From NCBI GenBank assembly GCA_036271855.1, contig DATAZV010000401.1, forward strand, positions 1 through 26,807: 26,807 nt of DNA, given 5' to 3'. This DNA is from JAQGMJ01 sp036271855 (lineage in GTDB: Bacteria; Pseudomonadota; Gammaproteobacteria; Burkholderiales; JAEUOS01). The notes under the pieces were generated by a model. The model saw only the letters and a list, made by a program, of their open reading frames with translations. It was not told where the DNA came from and ran no database searches. The translations under genes were made by a program, and so were the position numbers. Each line of letters opens with the position of its first letter. The stretch's first letter is position 1. This document shows positions 14,908-22,583 of this stretch, piece by piece.

Positions 14908-16299
14908 CTAGAGCGCCGGCTCGGGCTCCGGGCCATTGCGCCGGCCTGCGCTGTACCAGTCGATGCGGCGGGTGCCGAGCATCACCGCGGCCAGCAGGGC
15001 GAACAGGAACACCGAGCCCATCAGCAGTGCGTTGTCCTCGCTGATCAGCAGCATGTAGAGTACGCCGTACAGGCCCGCGAGCAGGCCGCCCATGGCAAGC
15101 GCGCGCCACCAGCTGGCAAGCACGGCGCCGAGGTAGACGACGATCAGGCCGACGCAGGCTGTCGAAGCAATCGCGTATGACTGCATGAAGCCGATGTGCT
15201 CGGAGAGCGAGACCAGCAGCAGGAAAAACATCGCCAGCGCCAGCCCGACCAGGCCGTATTGCAGCGGGTGCACGGCCAACGAGCGCAGCACTTCGAGCAG
15301 GAAAAAGCCGGCGAAGGTGAGGCCGACGAACAGGAAGCCGTATTTGGCGGCGCGCTCGAGTTGCTGGTAGAGATTGGCCGGCTGGATGAAGGAAACGCCG
15401 AATTCGTTGGCGGCGAAGTCTTCGCATTTGGCGCTGGCTACGCAGGTGGCGTAGGCCTGCTTGGCGTTGGTGGAAAAGAACGAGGTCTGCCAGTTGGCGC
15501 TGAAGTCCTGTTTGCTGATGCGGCTGTCGGGCGAGAACTTGCCGAAAAAGCTCGGGTGCGGCCAGCCGGCTTCGAGGTGAACTTTGGTTTCACGTCCGGT
15601 GGGGATGAAGCTCAGGCGTTCCATGCCGGCGAGGTCGATGGTGAAGGAGAAGTCCGTTTCCTCGGCCACCTCTCCTTTGATCTGCGCCAGGGCGGCGGAA
15701 ATGCCGTTGCCCAGGCGCGTCAGATCGCCGCCGCTTCCGGGAGCGAAGCGTACCGGAATGCCGCCCCAATTGAGCGACGGGTTATTCGTAATCCCGCGCG
15801 GGTCGGAGACGCCGAAGGCAAACACCGGTGTGCCCCAGGTGAGCCTGCCTTCGGCGGGGGTGTAGCCGAAGTCCTTGGGCAGGGAGAAATGGCCGGATAC
15901 CTTGAGGCTGCTCGAATAGGTAAGCACCTGGTACAGGCCGCGGCGCTTGGGGTGCATTTCCGGCGCGGCGCTTACGCTCAGTTGCTCGGGCAGGAACTGC
16001 ACGCTGCCGGATTCGCTCTTTTCGGTGCTCACCGTCCTTTTGTTGAGCTTGTCGTCGACCACCTCGGTGGTGGCGGTCCAGCGGCGGGTGTAGGGCACGA
16101 CGATCACCGGCAGGGTGATGCGCTGCACATCGGCGGCGGTCTGGGCGATGTCGGCGACGACGCGGTCCTTGGCGGCGGCGCGCTCGGAGATGAGGTCGCG
16201 CACCATCCCGAGGGGAATGCCGAGCAGCAGGGCGACGATGATGATGCCGATGATCTTGAGCGGCAGGGACAAGCGGCGGGCGAAGGATATTTTTTGCAT
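14908..16299 (-). CDS. creD: CreD family inner-membrane protein
   Basis: A 463-residue protein of the CreD family, which in E. coli belongs to the CreBC regulon and affects envelope integrity and colicin E2 tolerance. One N-terminal transmembrane helix (about 14-32) is followed by a large periplasmic domain (about 35-320) and then a bundle of five or so hydrophobic helices, ending in DWY and a polar tail. The stretch near TDFSFTIDLAGMERLSFIPTGRET and the segment FGVSFIQPANLYQQLERAAKYGFLFVGLTF are diagnostic. The start has GGGAG before it. creBC are not present in the window, so control by that system cannot be judged. It lies 110 bp downstream of the ABC ATPase gene on the same strand and may be transcribed separately. 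Confidence 0.93.
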   Translation of the reverse strand: MQKISFARRLSLPLKIIGIIIVALLLGIPLGMVRDLISERAAAKDRVVADIAQTAADVQRITLPVIVVPYTRRWTATTEVVDDKLNKRTVSTEKSESGSVQFLPEQLSVSAAPEMHPKRRGLYQVLTYSSSLKVSGHFSLPKDFGYTPAEGRLTWGTPVFAFGVSDPRGITNNPSLNWGGIPVRFAPGSGGDLTRLGNGISAALAQIKGEVAEETDFSFTIDLAGMERLSFIPTGRETKVHLEAGWPHPSFFGKFSPDSRISKQDFSANWQTSFFSTNAKQAYATCVASAKCEDFAANEFGVSFIQPANLYQQLERAAKYGFLFVGLTFAGFFLLEVLRSLAVHPLQYGLVGLALAMFFLLLVSLSEHIGFMQSYAIASTACVGLIVVYLGAVLASWWRALAMGGLLAGLYGVLYMLLISEDNALLMGSVFLFALLAAVMLGTRRIDWYSAGRRNGPEPEPAL

Positions 16300-16409
16300 T
16301 CTGGCTCCCGTGAGATTGGAGCCTCGATTGGGCGCGCCGCATCTGGCTCAAATGTGGCGCCGCGCGGGCATGGCGCTGCCGCATTGCGGCTTGCCTGCGT
16401 TTTACCCTG

Positions 16410-17198
16410 CTACGCGCCCATTTCGGCGGCGCGGATGACTTCGCCGCGGATTTCCTCGGTGATGCGGGCCTTGAGTTCGGCGAAAGCCGGGGCGGTCTTG
16501 AGGCGGTAGTCGCGCGGGTGGGGAAAATCCACCGGCAGTTCGCACTTGATGCGCCCCGGGCGCGCGCTCATCACGGCGACGCGGCTGGACATGAAAATGG
16601 CTTCGTCGATGTCGTGGGTGACCAGCAGCACGGTCGTGCGCTCCTGCTCCCACAGGCCCAGCAGCAGCTCCTGCATCAGTTCGCGGGTCTGGTGGTCCAG
16701 CGCGCCGAAGGGCTCGTCGAGCAGCAGTACCTTGGGCTGGTTGGCCAGCGCGCGGGCCAGCGCGGTGCGCTGCTGCATGCCGCCGGAGAGCTGACGCGGC
16801 AGGTGATTGGCGTAGGCGGTGAGGCCGACGCGCTCCAGGTAGAGGTCGCAAATCTCTTTTTGCCGCGCCGGCGCCATGCCCTGCTCGCGCAGGCCGAAGG
16901 CGATGTTCTGGCGCACGGTGAGCCAGGGGAACAAGGTGTAGGACTGGAACACCATGCCGCGCTCGGCACCCGGGCCGGTGACCAGCGCCCCGTCCATGCG
17001 TACGCTGCCGGCGCTGGGCGTGTCCAGGCCAGCGACGATGCGCAGCAGGGTGGACTTGCCGCAGCCGGAGGGGCCGAGGATGGAAATGAAATCGTTCTCG
17101 CGCGCCTCGAGCGAGACCGGCTGCAGGGCGCGCGTGGCCGCACCGCCACGTGTGCCGGGAAAGACCCGTTCGACCGCCTCTATTGTGAGCGCAGCCAT
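16410..17198 (-). CDS. ABC transporter ATP-binding protein (nitrate/sulfonate/taurine type)
   Basis: A 262-residue ATPase of the SsuB/TauB group. Walker A is G42-PSGCGKST, the Q-loop VFQSYTLFPWLTV, the signature LSGGMQQR, Walker B VLLLDEPFGALD, and the switch histidine is in LLVTHDIDEA. The FPWLTV motif after the Q-loop is characteristic of this group. It energises the permease encoded just upstream, with an ATGA overlap (17196-17200) indicating coupled translation. The substrate cannot be fixed. Family homologues carry sulfonates, nitrate, cyanate or thiamine precursors. Confidence 0.95.
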   Translation of the reverse strand: MAALTIEAVERVFPGTRGGAATRALQPVSLEARENDFISILGPSGCGKSTLLRIVAGLDTPSAGSVRMDGALVTGPGAERGMVFQSYTLFPWLTVRQNIAFGLREQGMAPARQKEICDLYLERVGLTAYANHLPRQLSGGMQQRTALARALANQPKVLLLDEPFGALDHQTRELMQELLLGLWEQERTTVLLVTHDIDEAIFMSSRVAVMSARPGRIKCELPVDFPHPRDYRLKTAPAFAELKARITEEIRGEVIRAAEMGA

Positions 17199-17971
17199 CA
17201 GGCGAACTTCCAGTGAAACAGGCGGCGGTTGGCGGCCTGGAAAACGAAGTCGGAAATCAGGCCGATCAGGCCGATGACGACGATGCCGAAGATCATCTGG
17301 TCGGTGGCCAGGAGCGCCTGGCTGTCGGTGATCATGTGGCCGATGCCCTCGGAGGAGCCGATCAGTTCGGCGACGATGACGTAAGTCCAGGCCCAGCCCA
17401 GCGTCAGGCGCAGGGTCTCCGCGATTTCCGGTGCGGCATGCGGCACGAGTACACGCTTGACGATGCCGCGGTCGCTGGCGCCCAGGGTGTAGGCGGCTTC
17501 GACCAGATCGCGCCGGGTTTGGCCCACGGTGACAGCGACCATCAGCACGATCTGGAAAAACGAGCCGATGAAGATCACCGCCAGCTTCTGCGACTCCCCT
17601 ACTCCCAGCCAGAGGATCAGCAAGGGAATGAAGGCGGAAGCCGGCAGGTAGCGGGCGAAGGAAATGAAGGGCTCGAAAAACGCCTCCACCGGCTTGTAGG
17701 CGCCCATCGCGATGCCCAGGGGCGCGGCGAGCGCGGCGGCGATGGCAAAGCCGCCGAGCACACGCCAGATGGTGACCGCGATGTCCTTGGCGAAGCCGAA
17801 GTCGCGCAGCAGGTGCCAGCCGCCCTTGAGCATTTGCAGCGGGCTGGCGAGAAAAGTGGGCGCCACCAGGCCGCTAAGCGTTACGGCGGCCCAGGCGGCG
17901 GCGAAGAGCACGAAAAACGCCACGCCCAGTACGATCCGCTGCTTGCGCGCGATGGGTTTGAGCGGGGACAT
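17198..17971 (-). CDS. ABC transporter permease (nitrate/sulfonate/taurine type)
   Basis: A 257-residue permease with about six transmembrane helices. The cytoplasmic coupling motif EAAYTLGASDRGIVKRVLVP, near residues 159-178, is the EAA loop that docks with the ATPase. The segments RYLPASAFIPLLILWLGVGE and GWAWTYVIVAELIGSSEGIGHMI are typical of the SsuC/TauC family. The gene starts 27 bp after the binding-protein gene and overlaps the ATPase gene by an ATGA arrangement, so the three form an operon. Confidence 0.95.
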   Translation of the reverse strand: MSPLKPIARKQRIVLGVAFFVLFAAAWAAVTLSGLVAPTFLASPLQMLKGGWHLLRDFGFAKDIAVTIWRVLGGFAIAAALAAPLGIAMGAYKPVEAFFEPFISFARYLPASAFIPLLILWLGVGESQKLAVIFIGSFFQIVLMVAVTVGQTRRDLVEAAYTLGASDRGIVKRVLVPHAAPEIAETLRLTLGWAWTYVIVAELIGSSEGIGHMITDSQALLATDQMIFGIVVIGLIGLISDFVFQAANRRLFHWKFA

Positions 17972-17998
17972 TTGGGTTGCCGCGTCGGTGTTGCGGCT

Positions 17999-18970
17999 TT
18001 AGCGCAGGTAGGTGGTTTCGTGCAGCGTGTCGATGTCCGGGATGCTGCGGATGACGCCGTTTTCCAGCAGCAGCTCGGCGGCCTCGCGCGAAAAGCGGGC
18101 GATTTCGCCGCTGAAGAATTGCCGGTTGGCGGCGCGGTCCTGCCAGGCGATGAACGTGGCGGAACGGGCGAACTGCTCGCCGGTCTGCTTCACCGCAGCG
18201 CCCATGACTTCGTTGGACTTCGCGGGTTCCTTTTTGATCATCTCCAGGGCTTCGAACCAGCTGCGCGTGAGCGCCTCGGCGGCTTTGGGATTGGCGCGCA
18301 GGAAGGCGCGCGGGCAACCCAGGGTGTCGACCACCACCGGGTAATCGCGGGTGGTGAGCAGAATCTTGCCGGCTTCGGGCTTGTCGCGGATCGCCGAGAG
18401 GTAGGGCTCGTAGGTCTGGGCGGCGTCGTTCTGCCCGGCGATGAAGGCATTGGCGGCGGCCTGCGGCGAGAGGGTCACGCGCTTGATGTCTTTCATGCTC
18501 ATGCCGTTTTTCTTCAGCATGTAGGCGAGGACGAAAAAGGGCGAGGTGCCGGGGGCGTCGACGCCGATGGCTTTACCTTTGAGGTCCTTGATGCTGGCGA
18601 CGTCCTTGCGCACGGCCAGGCCGTCGCCGCCGTTGGACTTGTCGAGCAGGAGTATCTGCGTGATCTGCACGCCGTTGGCGTTCCAGCCCACGTGGGTTTC
18701 GACGGTGGTGGCGGCGCACTGGATGGCGCCGGCGGCCAGGGCGAGGTGGCGGCTGGCTTGCGGGATCAGCTTGATCTCGACATCCAGGCCGTTCTTTTTG
18801 AAGATGCCGGTCTGGCCGGCCAGGGTAAGCGGGGCGAAGCCGGTCCAGCCGCTCATGCCGATGGCGATTTTCACTGTGGACTGGGCCTGTACGGCGCCGG
18901 GCATGATGGACAAGCCGGCGGCGGCCAGCGACAGCACCAGCGCGGCCAACTCAGTGGCAGGACGTTTCAT
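17999..18970 (-). CDS. ABC transporter periplasmic substrate-binding protein (NMT1/SsuA-like)
   Basis: A 323-residue exported protein with a signal peptide that probably ends after A29 (AVQA-QS). The mature part follows the two-lobe NMT1/SsuA pattern: VKIAIGMSGWTGFAPLTLAGQTGIFKK, LIPQASRHLALAAGAIQCAATTVET, and DLKGKAIGVDAPGTSPFFVLAYMLKK. Binding-site residues cannot be assigned to a ligand, and members of this group bind sulfonates, nitrate, pyrimidines or aromatic acids. The absence of sulfonate monooxygenase or nitrate reductase genes nearby gives no help. GGGGAG lies before ATG 18970. It is first in its operon, with 173 bp of gene-free sequence upstream that holds no clear terminator and only weak promoter candidates. 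Confidence 0.93.
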   Translation of the reverse strand: MKRPATELAALVLSLAAAGLSIMPGAVQAQSTVKIAIGMSGWTGFAPLTLAGQTGIFKKNGLDVEIKLIPQASRHLALAAGAIQCAATTVETHVGWNANGVQITQILLLDKSNGGDGLAVRKDVASIKDLKGKAIGVDAPGTSPFFVLAYMLKKNGMSMKDIKRVTLSPQAAANAFIAGQNDAAQTYEPYLSAIRDKPEAGKILLTTRDYPVVVDTLGCPRAFLRANPKAAEALTRSWFEALEMIKKEPAKSNEVMGAAVKQTGEQFARSATFIAWQDRAANRQFFSGEIARFSREAAELLLENGVIRSIPDIDTLHETTYLR

Positions 18971-19143
18971 CGATTACTCCCCTCTCGATTCCCTTGGCGC
19001 GCAGCGCCCCTCCCCCGAGGTGCGGTCAATCGCCCGCCAAGCGCCGGCGGACTCCGCGAAGTGTCACAGGACCGGCGTTGAAATAGTACCCGAAAGTAGC
19101 GCTGGTTCGTGAGCCAAATGCGTGGGCGACCGGCTTGGGCGGC

Positions 19144-19953
19144 CTAAGCCTGTGCGGTGCGGGCGCCCTGCTCGATGAAGGTGTCGATCACGCTGCGCAA
19201 CAGCGGCCGCACGCCGGCAGCAAGGGCTTCGTCGAAAGCAAAGGAGGCGGCCTCATCCATGTAGGTGCGCCACGACAGTTCGAGCTGCGCTGCATGCACG
19301 TGCGATTCCGGCGCGCCGTAGGCGCGGGTGATGTAGCCGCCTTTGAAGCGGCCATTGAGCACCGCGCTGTAGCCGGGGACCGATTCAGCGGCGGCCAGCA
19401 GTGCGGGGCCGATGGCGGGCGCGGCGCTGCTCCCGTCGCCGGTGCCCAGGTTGATGTCCCACAGCCGGCCGTCGAAAAAGCGCGGCAGCACGGACTTGAT
19501 GGAGTGGGCGTCGAACAGCAGCGCGTAGCCGTGGCGCGCCTTGATGGCGGCCAGCTCCTCGGCCAGCTTGACGTGATAAGGCTTCCAGTAACGCGCAATG
19601 CGCGCGGCTACCTCGGCTTCGTCAGGCTCCCGGCCCGGCTGGTAGATCGGCTCGAACTCGAAGGTGGTGAGCGGGCACAGCTCGGTGTTGTTGGCGCCGG
19701 GGTAAAGGCCTTTGCCTTCGGGGTCGCGGTTCAGGTCGATGACGTAGCGCGAGTTGATCGCCACCAACATGTTGGCGCCCATGCCCTGCAGGAAGTTGTA
19801 CAGGCGCGGCAGGTGCCAGTCGGTATCGGCAATCTCCAGCGCCGCCGGGGTCATGCGCGCGGCCAGCTCGGACGGCAACTGGGTGCCGACGTGGGGCATG
19901 CTGACCAGCAGGGGCAGCGGGCCGCGTTCGCAGAGAAATGTGAAATCGGTCAT
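19144..19953 (-). CDS. hutG: N-formylglutamate deformylase
   Basis: A 269-residue amidohydrolase of the N-formylglutamate family, which releases formate and glutamate in the five-step histidine degradation pathway. Conserved stretches include LLVSMPHVGTQLP (metal-site histidine), INSRYVIDLNRDPEG, GLYPGANNTELCP, YWKPYHVKL, LLFDAHSIKS and NGRFKGGYITRAYG. I chose ATG 19953 over the TTG at 19962 used by the longest open frame, because MTDF is the natural N-terminus. No clear ribosome binding site is present before it. hutH, hutU and hutI are not in the window, so the gene is detached from the usual hut cluster, at least locally. It lies 33 bp after dcd, suggesting co-transcription. Confidence 0.92.
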   Translation of the reverse strand: MTDFTFLCERGPLPLLVSMPHVGTQLPSELAARMTPAALEIADTDWHLPRLYNFLQGMGANMLVAINSRYVIDLNRDPEGKGLYPGANNTELCPLTTFEFEPIYQPGREPDEAEVAARIARYWKPYHVKLAEELAAIKARHGYALLFDAHSIKSVLPRFFDGRLWDINLGTGDGSSAAPAIGPALLAAAESVPGYSAVLNGRFKGGYITRAYGAPESHVHAAQLELSWRTYMDEAASFAFDEALAAGVRPLLRSVIDTFIEQGARTAQA

Positions 19954-19986
19954 ACCAATCAATTCGCCTGGCCGCAGCCGGCGTCC

Positions 19987-20553
<567 letters not shown>

Positions 20554-20606
20554 CGCTTCGGTCCCGGGCTATGGTTGATGAAAGTCGCCTCTTCCTGACG
20601 CCGCGT

Positions 20607-21347
20607 TCAGGATGAGGACTTTTTCTGCGGTGCCGGACGCCAGTTGCGCACCCGCGCCTCGGCCGCCAGTATTTCCTTGGGCTGCATGCGCTTTTTCAGC
20701 TCGTCGAGCCTGGCCTGGCCGTTGGGCACCTCGGGCGAATGCTGGCGGATCGCCAGCATCAGCCATTTTGCCGAATCGATGCGGAAAAGCCGCGCCTGGT
20801 CATCCGTACCCTGGGCCAGCGGGCCGAAGCCGATCAGGATGGCCAGCGCGTATTGCGCCAACGGAAAATTCTGCTCGGCGGCGCTGCCGAACCAGGCCAA
20901 GGCGTCGTCGGGACTGTGCGCCACGCCCAGGCCGTCGAGGCTGCGCACGCCCATCATGTATTGCGACAGCGCGTCGCCGTTTTCGGCGGCGCGGCGCGCC
21001 CATTCGATCGACTTGGTGTTGTCGCGCGCCGCGCCGCGCCCTTGCGCATAGAACATGCCGAGCATGCCCTGGGCCGGTGCGTAATTGGCGTCGGCGGCCT
21101 TCTGGAACCAGGTGAAGGCCTGCGCGTCGTCGCGCTCGATTCCCTGGCCTTCGGCGTACATCTTGCCCAGCAGGTACATCGCTTCCGGCTTGCCGCGCTT
21201 GGCTTCCGGGCTCAGTTCGGTGAGGGCGAGTTTGTAGTTCTTCTTCTGGTAGGCCTGGCGGCCGCGCGCCAGGTCGGCCCAGGCGGCCGACGGCAGGCTG
21301 GCCGCGAATGCCACGGCGCAAAACAGGAGCAGGGCGGGCTTGCGCAT
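20607..21347 (-). CDS. Exported Sel1-repeat (SLR) protein
   Basis: A 246-residue protein with a signal peptide ending near A24 (AAWA-DL). Three Sel1-like TPR repeats follow: one starting near residue 50 with AMYLLGKMYAEGQGIERDDAQAF, one with AQGMLGMFYAQGRGAARDNTKSI, and a third with SQYMMGVRSLDGLGVAHSPDDAL. A fourth, more diverged repeat precedes a basic tail. These repeats form a helical scaffold for protein binding; the partner is unknown. The gene begins three bases after the apbC stop codon, so translation is probably coupled to that of apbC. A link between this exported protein and Fe-S assembly is not expected. Confidence 0.92.
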   Translation of the reverse strand: MRKPALLLFCAVAFAASLPSAAWADLARGRQAYQKKNYKLALTELSPEAKRGKPEAMYLLGKMYAEGQGIERDDAQAFTWFQKAADANYAPAQGMLGMFYAQGRGAARDNTKSIEWARRAAENGDALSQYMMGVRSLDGLGVAHSPDDALAWFGSAAEQNFPLAQYALAILIGFGPLAQGTDDQARLFRIDSAKWLMLAIRQHSPEVPNGQARLDELKKRMQPKEILAAEARVRNWRPAPQKKSSS

Positions 21348-21350
21348 GGC

Positions 21351-22442
21351 TCAGGTGCTTTTCGAGATGACGATATTGGGGAACTTGCCCGTCATGTCTT
21401 TCATGCTGTCGGCGATTTTCACCGCCATCTTGCGCGCGATGGTCTTGTAGATACCGGCGATCATGCCGTCCGGGTCGGACACCACGGTGGGGCGGCCGGT
21501 GTCGGTCTGCTCGCGGATGCCGATGTCCAGGGGCAGGGAACCCAGCAGGTCGATGCCGTAATCCTGGGCCATTTTCTCGCCGCCACCGCTGCCGAAAATG
21601 TGTTCCATGTGGCCGCAGCTGGAGCAGATGTGCATGCTCATGTTTTCGACGATGCCCAGGATCGGAATGCCGACCTTCTCGAACATCTTCAGGCCCTTGC
21701 GGGCGTCGAGCAGGGCGATGTCCTGCGGCGTGGTGACGATGATGGCGCCAGTAACCGGCACTTTTTGCGCGAGCGTGAGCTGGATGTCGCCGGTGCCGGG
21801 GGGCATGTCGACGATCAGGTAGTCGAGCTCGCGCCAGTTGGTCTGGTTGAGCAATTGGTCGAGCGCCTGCGTGACCATCGGGCCACGCCAGACCATCGGC
21901 GTTTCGACGTCGATCATGAAGCCGATGGAGTTGGCCTGGATGCCGTGGCCGACCATCGGGTCCATGGTCTTGCCGTCGGGCGAGTCGGGGCGGCCGGTGA
22001 TGCCGAGCATTTGCGGCTGCGAGGGGCCGTAGATGTCGGCGTCCAGCACGCCTACCGTGGCACCCTCGGCGGCCAAGGCCAGGGCCAGGTTGGCAGCGGT
22101 GGTGCTTTTGCCGACGCCGCCTTTGCCGGAGGCGATGGCGATGATGTTTTTCACGTTCGCCAGGGGCTTGACGCCGCGCTGCACGGCGTGCAAGACGATT
22201 TTCACGTACACATTAGCGCTGACGTTGCCGGCGCCAGGGATTGCCTTCAGCGCGGCGATGACGGCCGTTCGCAAACCGTCGATCTGCGATTTGGCCGGGT
22301 AGCCCAGCTCGATGTCCAGGCTGATGTCGCTGCCTGTGGTCTTGATGTTTTTCGCCGATTTGGTGGCGAGAAAATCGCGCCCCGTGTTGGGGTCGATGAC
22401 GCTTTTCAGGGCGTCCTGTACTTGTGCGGTGGTGATGCTCAT
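21351..22442 (-). CDS. apbC: Fe-S cluster carrier ATPase ApbC (Mrp/NBP35 family)
   Basis: A 363-residue P-loop ATPase that carries and transfers [4Fe-4S] clusters. An N-terminal MIP18/DUF59 domain (about 1-85) precedes a deviant Walker A motif SGKGGVGKST (105-114), then DADIYGPSQP, the MPPGTGDIQLT switch segment and the cluster-binding C273-x2-C276 in HICSSCGHMEHIFG. These are the hallmarks of ApbC. ATG 22442 is chosen because MSITTAQVQDAL is the usual N-terminus; the frame extends to 22496 but adds unconserved residues. It is divergent from metG, and in E. coli mrp also lies next to metG, in the same divergent layout. Confidence 0.96.
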   Translation of the reverse strand: MSITTAQVQDALKSVIDPNTGRDFLATKSAKNIKTTGSDISLDIELGYPAKSQIDGLRTAVIAALKAIPGAGNVSANVYVKIVLHAVQRGVKPLANVKNIIAIASGKGGVGKSTTAANLALALAAEGATVGVLDADIYGPSQPQMLGITGRPDSPDGKTMDPMVGHGIQANSIGFMIDVETPMVWRGPMVTQALDQLLNQTNWRELDYLIVDMPPGTGDIQLTLAQKVPVTGAIIVTTPQDIALLDARKGLKMFEKVGIPILGIVENMSMHICSSCGHMEHIFGSGGGEKMAQDYGIDLLGSLPLDIGIREQTDTGRPTVVSDPDGMIAGIYKTIARKMAVKIADSMKDMTGKFPNIVISKST

Positions 22443-22531
22443 TGGCCTGCCGGTGAGAATGAAGCCGCACACCCGGGAAACGGGTGCGCCGAACATGGAA
22501 GTCTAGCCTAAACCGGGGCCGAATTTCGTTC

Positions 22532-22552
22532 CCCTGATAAAATCAGGGTTTT
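22532..22552 (+). promoter_or_regulatory. Putative metG promoter within a small palindrome
   Basis: TGATAAAAT (22535-22543) is an extended -10 box (TG-n-TAAAAT). It is nested in CCCTGAT-AAA-ATCAGGG (22532-22548), a perfect seven-base inverted repeat followed by TTTT. No -35 box is visible. Transcription would start about 35 bases before the metG start codon. The same -10 sequence appears before surE. Confidence 0.5.
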
Positions 22553-22583
22553 CCGCAAGTTTGCTAGGAAAGTTGGCCGTTTA

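Noticed and set aside
16331..16390. Imperfect hairpins between the ABC ATPase gene and creD
   Set aside because: Stems are short or mismatched and not followed by a T-run, so I cannot call them terminators or regulatory sites.
17213..19081. A 622-codon open frame antisense to the ABC permease and binding-protein genes
   Set aside because: Codon-aligned with real genes on the other strand; same cause, and no family pattern or ribosome binding site.
20739..22511. A 590-codon open frame antisense to apbC and the Sel1-repeat gene
   Set aside because: Codon-aligned shadow of apbC. No recognisable domain, composition dominated by His, Arg, Gly and Val.
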